Source: Aquatica leii (lineage: Eukaryota > Arthropoda > Insecta > Coleoptera > Lampyridae). From it: a stretch of 64,000 nucleotides of DNA. The stretch lies in NCBI GenBank assembly GCA_035610365.1, contig CM069435.1:15427123-15491122 (forward strand). The letters are read 5' to 3'. This document shows, one piece after another, positions 57,670-64,000 of this stretch (position 1 is its first letter; each line of letters starts with the position of its first letter). The translations under genes and the position numbers were made by a program. The notes under the pieces were generated by a model that did no database searches, had not been told where the DNA came from, and worked only from the letters and a program-made list of their open reading frames with translations.

Positions 57670-58450
57670 ACCCAAGAAAATAGCAATAATAATTTTTTTT
57701 TCAATGTTAAAAATTTTAAAAAATTGGTTAATAAGTTGAGTTATGATATCGAAAGTGTAGAATTGAAACTTGGGCCGTTCGGTTACGTATGGCGAGATTC
57801 GGGTATTTTCGTTTAGTGCAGCCGCCATCCTTGTTTACATCATCTGTTAGTTAATTGTAAGATTTTTCTCATTGCTAGAGTAGTAAAGGTGATGAATCAA
57901 ATCTCCGAGATTCAGTTATACAGTCATTGAATGTTAGTACGTTTTAACTAGAAGGAAAAAACTTTCAAATATAATTTCTTTTGTTTACTCCGCAATTATC
58001 ACGAGGCGAGGATACTAAAAGTAATTATGTCTGATTCTTACCTTAGAGTTTAAAGATGGCGTGCGTTAAATAAACCAAAAAAGTTTTGAATAAAAAAACT
58101 AATTTAGATGTTAACCGGCAAAGTTTAAATAATCAAAGTGTAAACATCAGCTGTGCGAGTGACGTTAATGACCCTAGTGATACAGAAAACCAAAAAATAT
58201 CAAACAAAAGGTGCCAAAATGAGTTTAACTTGAACGTGAACTAGTGATGGAGAATAATCACTGTACTAGCTAAATGTTAATATAATTTAAGACCAGATCT
58301 AAATAGTAATTAAAAAACTTTATGTAATTTAAATAGTACATAATACAAGTAATAACAATAAAGTGTAAATACGTTCATACAATTATTTATTCCATTTTTT
58401 TATTAACGCTTAATTCTTGGCATTTAATTTTGAGCTAGTTTTAGGAATTA
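57670..58450. other. No gene recognised
   Basis: AT-rich spacer between two GC-richer tandem arrays. No coding signal is seen. Confidence 0.3.
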
Positions 58451-58451
58451 A

Positions 58452-58740
58452 GCATGGCCCAGTACTGGCAACTAAGCATGGCCCAGGTCAGGCAACTGAG
58501 CATGGCCCAGGTCTGGTAACTGAGCATGGTCCAGGTCTGGCAACTGAGCATGGCCCAGGTCTGGCAACTGAGCATGGCCCAGGTCTGGCAACTGAGCATG
58601 GCCCAGACCTAGCGACCAGGACTGGGCCATGGTTATCATTCCAGACTTTTTCCAAAGCTGGCCCAAGCCTGGCCTATAGGCTTGGCCCAGGCTTGTACAG
58701 GCTTGGGCCAAGCCTGGACCAAGCCTGGGCCTATGGTACT
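58452..58740. repeat. 24-bp tandem repeat and related CCAAGCCTGG repeats
   Basis: CATGGCCCAGGTCTGGCAAC + TGAG repeats about seven times from 58,452 to 58,610. From 58,640 to 58,740 inverted GGCCCAAGCCTGG / CCAGGCTTGGGCC units follow, sharing words with the 43-bp array. Together with 56,590-57,665 it may be the body of one repeat-rich element. Confidence 0.8.
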
Positions 58741-58754
58741 TTCCTCTATGGGCC

Positions 58755-59633
58755 CGGTCACACATTGTTTGAATTGCCGAAAATACGCTCATCATTCGAC
58801 GGACTGTAAAAGCGACATACAGTGCAGCCATTGTGCTGAAAAGCACGAGACGAAAACATGCCCAAACACGGATCGAGATCAGACATGCGCTAACTGCGTT
58901 CGCTTTGGCCACAAAGGAGACGTCTAACACCTGTCCAGCGTACCTAAAAAAGCTCGACGCCAAAATATCTAATACCGACTATGAACTCTGAGGACACTCA
59001 ATTAACTTTGAGGTTTGCACAAGTGAATCTTCGCAATTCACGTGTTGCGACTTTCGAAGCTATGAGTTTCTCCTCCGACAACAACATCGATATTCTACTG
59101 ATGTTCGTATTCATCTCCAGCACTTAGACAAAATCCTTGATGAACTAAGAGGTACTCTTATTATCATAGCAGGCGACTTTAATTCGAAATCGCCGCTTTG
59201 GCACTCTCCGGTGACCGACGAACGAGGACGATTGTGGAGAACCTCGTGGGTGAACGTGACCTCTGTGTTGTCAATGAACCAAATCAACCTTTCACTTTCG
59301 CTAGCTATCTAGGCTCAACAAACATAGATGTAACATTAGCTTCTTCTTGTTTAGCCAGAAAAATAGTAGACTGGCGAGTCATCCCCGATGTTATAGAAAG
59401 TGATCACCGACTGATACGGTTTGAGTTAATTGTCAAAGTCCCTAACCTTGTACTTATCGCTAAAAGAATCATTGACTTCAAACGCATATATCCCGTTCGC
59501 CTAAATAATGCTATCGCAAAATTAATTCCTTCGTATCTTCCACGTTCGTTCGTGCCACGATCCTTAATCTGTGGACGTCTTCATTCATAAGTTGACCAGG
59601 ATGATTCTCGACTCTTACCACAATGGCTTAAAT
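58755..59633 (+). mobile_element. LINE B copy 2, ORF1 end and endonuclease
   Basis: Three CCHC knuckles close ORF1 (CLNCRKYAHHSTDC, CSHCAEKHETKTC, CANCVRFGHKGD). The ORF2 endonuclease starts about 59,010 (QVNLRNSRVATFEAMSF) with a deletion of about 250 bp near 59,100. It continues as AGDFNSKSPLW, ENLVGERDLCVVNEPNQPFT, GSTNIDVTLASS and VIESDHRLIRFEL, typical R1-clade endonuclease. It is cut at about 59,633 and resumes at about 61,005. Confidence 0.85.
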
Positions 59634-61004
59634 AGCATACGCCTTGTTACGTGCAAAATTTTTCTAACGGACTACCCTGTATATTGAATTGAAATTAAAT
59701 TCCGGTTTTGACGCCCTCGGCCGATCTTTTATTGTGACTGTCATTTTACGACGAAATCGTGAAGCTGTAAATTGCATAAAATGGTCTGTATGGCTTAAAG
59801 AAATAATTTCGAAGGACATCCTTAATAATGAGAATCAAATTATAATTTCATTACGTTCGTAAAATATTTGAGACGTCACAGGCCATTTTCCCACGCTTTG
59901 AGCACATGTTCGTTTCAATCAAGAAATGATGAAGATTAATTATTATTGAGAAATACCGTTACCGAACAATTACGATTTTGGGAAGGAATATTCTACAACA
60001 CGAAAACGGAGTCTCGACAAGCCTTATTGTGGGAGATGTTATTTCGTATATACCAGTCGATTGTGTTATCAGCCACCTGTTTAAATCGCTACCTACAGTA
60101 TTCGATACAACGGGTTTTGATATAACATTTAATGATTTATTAATACTAATTTTGTAGCTTCCTATTCTTCGTGAGTTAGTGTGTGACACGATTTGCTTTT
60201 AAATACTTATTACAGGCCACTAGCGGGGAAAACGTTTTCTTTGCGAAAGTGGACACTGGATTTTGGGGTGAGTTTATTTGCTTAACTTTTATATCGTTGT
60301 CACGAAAGTTACTCACGGAATTTTGATTAATGTTAATGACCGTAATTACGTTTACTGTTTATATACCAATAAGGTAACTTTAATCATTCATTTAACTGTA
60401 TCGCATGCTGTGTGTGAAAAACATTTATTACGAGATTTTGTGTGCTGTTCGTTTCGACCTTCGAACTTAAATGTGTATTGTGTGTTGCCGATACTGCGGG
60501 CATTCGTGCACTAAAAATTCGATATAATCTTGTAAATCTTATGTGTTGCGAAATCAAAGTTTTCTACACTTGTTAACGATAATTGTTAGTCCTTCTAATA
60601 TTTATGGATTGAGAATTTAATATATAACTGTCAATTTGCTACTCTACTAAATTAAAGTTGTGATATTTGTTAATTATACTTAGAAATCATTCGAGGATAG
60701 ATGGGTGAAGAAATTTCATATACTCTTGTTAATATTCAACGTTAACACATCAAAGTGGTTATATTTGTTAATCTCTCTTGTTATTTTTTTCTTTCTCCTG
60801 TAATTATCGTTATCTACTAACTAATTTTGGGTTACTCGAACATCAGAGTAATAAGGATTACGAACCTTAAATTTAGTTACAAGTTTGGATCGTCTGTCGT
60901 GATCGAGGCAGAAGTGTTATCTTGGATCAGATCTGGCGCCCTTAAGCATACTTCCTATGAACCTCCCCTATTTCCGACTGTTGGCCGTGCAAGGTTCGTA
61001 AGAC
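59634..61004. other. Unclassified 1.4-kb insertion inside LINE B copy 2
   Basis: LINE B homology stops at GCATACGCCTT and resumes at AAGATCTAGAGCTGG. The intervening sequence begins near GTTACGTGCAAAATTTTTC and ACTACCCTGTATATT. I recognise no protein. Short open stretches at 60,278-60,514 and 60,827-61,000 are unassigned. Confidence 0.5.
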
Positions 61005-61565
61005 ATAAAGCTTGTAACAGCCTAAGATCTAGAGCTGGTGTACCTTGGTGGAGTCCTAAGTTAGATAGGTTAAAGCGAGCGATGCATTGTTTGAGAAAAC
61101 ACCACCAAAAGGCCCCTGCAGACGCAAAACATCAATGGCTTGCTTCGTATAACGGCGCGCTTAACCGGTACAAACTGGCAGTAAAGACAGCAAAGTATAG
61201 CTCCTGCCAAAGTTTCGTGAAAAAAAAGCCTGGCGACGAGTCGTTAAAGGTTAGTTTACAGGTTATCCTCCCGCAAGTTCCTGTCGATCCAACCGTGTTC
61301 TAATGTTAAAGACGGCGACAGATACACAATTTCAGAACCAGACACGATCAAAGTAATAGTTTTCACATTATTTCCAGACGACGATTCCTCAACGGACAAT
61401 GCCTATCATGCTCAAATAATATCCCGATCTCTTTTGCAAAGTAATTTCCGACAGGACTAGGTGGTCACTAGCAACGATTTAGCCGCGATTGCTAGCAAAA
61501 TCCTTAAAAATAAAGCTCCTGAATTTGACGGAATACACTGTAATGTTTTGCGAACGGTTGTTCTA
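61005..61565 (+). mobile_element. LINE B copy 2, linker and RT start
   Basis: SRAGVPWWSPKLDRLKRAM, RYKLAVKTAKYSSCQSFVKK and SNDLAAIASKILKNKAPEFD mark the linker and RT N-terminus. It ends abruptly at about 61,565, where LINE B copy 3 ORF1 begins. Confidence 0.75.
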
Positions 61566-64000
61566 GATTCTCTCTCATCAACCTCGCCTGACAGGATAGA
61601 ATCCCTATTCGACGCTGATATCAACCGTTTTGCAAAAGTAATCTCCGCCTGTAAGATTACGACTTCCGGTCAATCAGAGATGATTGACATTGTCAGCAAG
61701 CTTCAAGCGACATTTCGAAAATCCATTATTTCCCGTCGCGTCTCGCAGCAAACTGCTGACATCGCCAACACCTTGGCTGATGTCTAAAGAGCCTTGCAGA
61801 ACGCAGTAACCAAGCTTTCTACAACTGCCCTTGCTGCGCTTCCTGCCCAAATATCTTATGCCCAAGCGGCACGATCCAAAATTGTTGAGAAGATCAAGGT
61901 ACTTTCTAATAAATCTGTTCCTCCTGTATCTCGTTCGACAGTAGTCATCGTGCCTAAACCTGATTCTCCTCTAAAATGCGCCGACGAAACGACAACGACT
62001 TTAATGAAAGTCCTAGAGCCACAAAAGAATGACCTCAGACTTGACCGTGTGACCAAGACGGGCAAAAGCTCGATTCAACTTGAATCTGAAAAAACCGACC
62101 TTACAAAAATTCCTTTGGACATTCTCGACAAAGCCGGTCTTGTGGTTAAGCCCCAAGGCAAATCATTACCACGCCTATCCTTAATCAACGTTCCTACTAA
62201 CCTGTCTCTTGAGCAGGTAAAAGAGGCAATAATCTCCCAAAATTTTCATGACGCCTCTGATGAGATGCTTTATCTGGCCAGCCAACACTTAAAGGTGTTA
62301 TTCCGTTTTGGTTCTAGGGACCAACCTAACGGTAATTGGATCATTGAGGTCTATGCCGATGTTCGACGATACCTATTGGCATCGCGTCGTGTTTATTTAG
62401 CGTGGAATGCGTGTAGAGTCAGTGACCATATTTGAGTTACTCGCTGTTTCAATTGCCAAAAATATGACCATTATTCCACGGACTGTAAAAGTGAGATACA
62501 GTGCGGCCACTGTGCTGAGAAGCACGAGACTAAAGCATGCCCTAACTTGGAAAAAGACCCTACATGCGCTAACTGCGTTTGCTTTGACCACAAAGGAGAC
62601 ATCGTCAAACACAAAGCCATTTCCAAAACCTGCCCAGCCCATTTAAGAAAAGCTTGACGCCAAAATCTCCAATACCGATTAAGGACTTTGAGGACACTCA
62701 ATTAACTTTGAGGTTTGCGCAAGTGAATATTCGCAATTCACGTGTTGCGACTTACGAAGCAATGAGTTTCTCCTCCGACAACAATATAGACATACTACTG
62801 ACCCAAGAGCCATATGTGTTTAGTTCAGTTTAGAGTACAAGCTCGCTGGGGCGGCTGTACCCTTTAACAGGATTGCCACATCCTCTTCTATGCGGTACTA
62901 CTCGGCTATTGTTTTCATTAGTTTGAAGCCCGTCGGAGTGATAAAACTCAGCCATTTAACCAACGACTGCAATGCGGTAACCATGGTTACGGTTGGAAAC
63001 ACCTCCTTGGCAGGTAATCGTAGGCGTTTATTGGCCGCCGAGTGAGGATGTTCGTATTCATCCCCAACACTTAGACAAAATCCTTGATAAACTAAGAGGT
63101 ACTCTTATTATCACAGCAAGTGACTTCAATTCGAAATCGCCGCTTTGCCATTCCCCAGTGACGGACAAACGAGGACGGTGTGTAGAGAACCTAGTGGGTG
63201 AACGTGACCTCTGTGTTGTCAATGAACCAAATCAACCTTTCACTTTCGCTAGCCATCTAGGTTCAACGAATATAGACGTAACTTTAGTTTTTCCCTGTTT
63301 AGCCAGAAAAATAGTAGAGTGGCGTGTCATTCCCGAAGTAATAGAAAATGACCACCAACTGATACAATTTGAGTTAACCGTCAAGCTCCTAACCTCGTAC
63401 TGATCCCTAAAAGACTCCTTGATTTTAAACGTATTGATCCTGTTGGCCTAAATGAGGCTATCGCAAATTGTATCCCTACTTATCTTCCACGTGGTACTTT
63501 GTGCCACGATACCAAATCTGTGGACGCCTTCATTGATAAGTTGACCAGGATGATCCTCGACTCTTGCCAAAATGGCTTGAATAACATACGCTTAAGGTCT
63601 AGAGCTGGTGTATCGTGGTGGTGTCCTAAGTTAGACAGGTTAAAGCGTTTGAGTTTGAGAAAACACCACCAAAAGGCCTCTGCAGACGTAAAACATCAAT
63701 GGCTTGTCTCGTATAAGGCCGCGCTTCACCGGTACAAACTGGCAGTGAAGATAGCAAAGTATAGCTCCTGGCAAAGTTTCGTTAAAAAAAGCCTGGCGAC
63801 GAGTCGTTGGAAGTTAGTTTACAGGTTATCATCCCGCAAGTTCCTGTCAATGCAACCGTGTTCTAATGTTAAAGACGGCGACAGATACACAATCTCAGAA
63901 CCAGACACGATCAAAGTAGTAGTTTTCACATTATTTCCAGACGACGATTTATCGACAGACAATGCCTATCATGCGCAAATAAAATCCCGATCTCTTTTGC
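61566..64000 (+). mobile_element. LINE B copy 3 (R1 clade), continues past the window
   Basis: ORF1 spans about 61,570-62,690. It has a coiled region, one in-frame stop at 61,785, a long open stretch 61,794-62,435 (IPLDILDKAGLVVKPQGKSL...), another stop, then three CCHC knuckles (CFNCQKYDHYSTDC, CGHCAEKHETKAC, CANCVCFDHK). The ORF2 endonuclease at 62,700-63,400 (QVNIRNSRVATYEAMSF, VIVGVYWPPSEDV, NLVGERDLCVVNEPNQPFT, GSTNIDVTLV) has several stops in its first third. The linker and start of RT follow to the window end. It is near-identical in plan to copy 2. Confidence 0.85.

Noticed and set aside
58417..58963. Repeat-rich ORFs on both strands (HGPGLATE / HAQLPDLG)
   Set aside because: Translation of a 24-bp tandem repeat, open in both directions. 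No evidence of a gene.

Overview
The window is AT-rich arthropod nuclear DNA, most likely from an insect. Three host genes can be supported. Two are four-exon protein disulfide isomerase (PDI) paralogues on the minus strand. The third is a complete five-exon cytochrome P450 of the insect CYP3-clan/CYP9 type on the plus strand. All but one of their introns are about 47-66 bp or a few hundred bp at most, which fits a beetle-like compact gene style, although the order cannot be fixed from sequence alone. Almost everything else is transposable-element debris: R1-clade and CR1/Jockey-like LINEs, Ty3/Gypsy elements, Penelope-like elements (PLEs), a pogo-type DNA transposon, a Helitron, MITE-like elements and minisatellites.

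Layout. 1-1.4 kb: Gypsy remnant (-). 1.5-5.3 kb: R1-clade LINE A, copy 1 (+). 5.4-26.2 kb: PDI gene A (-), with exons 3-4 at 5.4-6.6 kb and exons 1-2 at 25.8-26.2 kb. The 19.3 kb between them holds a CR1/Jockey-like LINE C (-) split by a complete Gypsy element (7.2-13.8 kb) and by LINE B copy 1, then a pogo transposon with exact ends (18.9-21.6 kb), a PLE piece, and an R1-like LINE D split by a 2.2 kb terminal-inverted-repeat element that itself carries a MITE. 27-39.7 kb: PLE pieces, a decayed Gypsy with a tRNA-Lys primer site, and two head-to-head PLE copies. 39.7-42.3 kb: a Helitron with recognisable ends holding a solo LTR. 42.4-44.2 kb: PDI gene B (-). 46.3-47.0 kb: a solo LTR. 47.6-53.3 kb: LINE A copy 2 with a LINE B fragment nested in its reverse transcriptase. 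53.4-54.0 kb: 22-bp minisatellite. 54.5-56.3 kb: P450. 56.6-58.7 kb: 43-bp/257-bp and 24-bp tandem repeats. 58.8-64 kb: LINE B copies 2 and 3.

The most notable item is the Gypsy element at 7196-13841. Downstream of integrase it carries an extra 234-codon ORF that reads as a TARG1/OARD1-like macrodomain (ADP-ribosyl-glutamate hydrolase family) fused to a CCCH zinc finger. The macrodomain keeps the expected Lys and Asp catalytic positions. The ORF is in the same frame as pol and is separated from it only by one stop codon and a stop-free 54-nt linker. A retroelement that carries its own ADP-ribose eraser suggests interference with host PARP-type defence, but that function is inference. A solo LTR of the same family sits in the Helitron, and both insertions have an ATAT target duplication.

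The second theme is the PDI pair. Neither gene has a CGHC active site: the first site is CRYS or CKHS and the second CNSC or CKSC, so both have diverged from classical disulfide isomerase chemistry.
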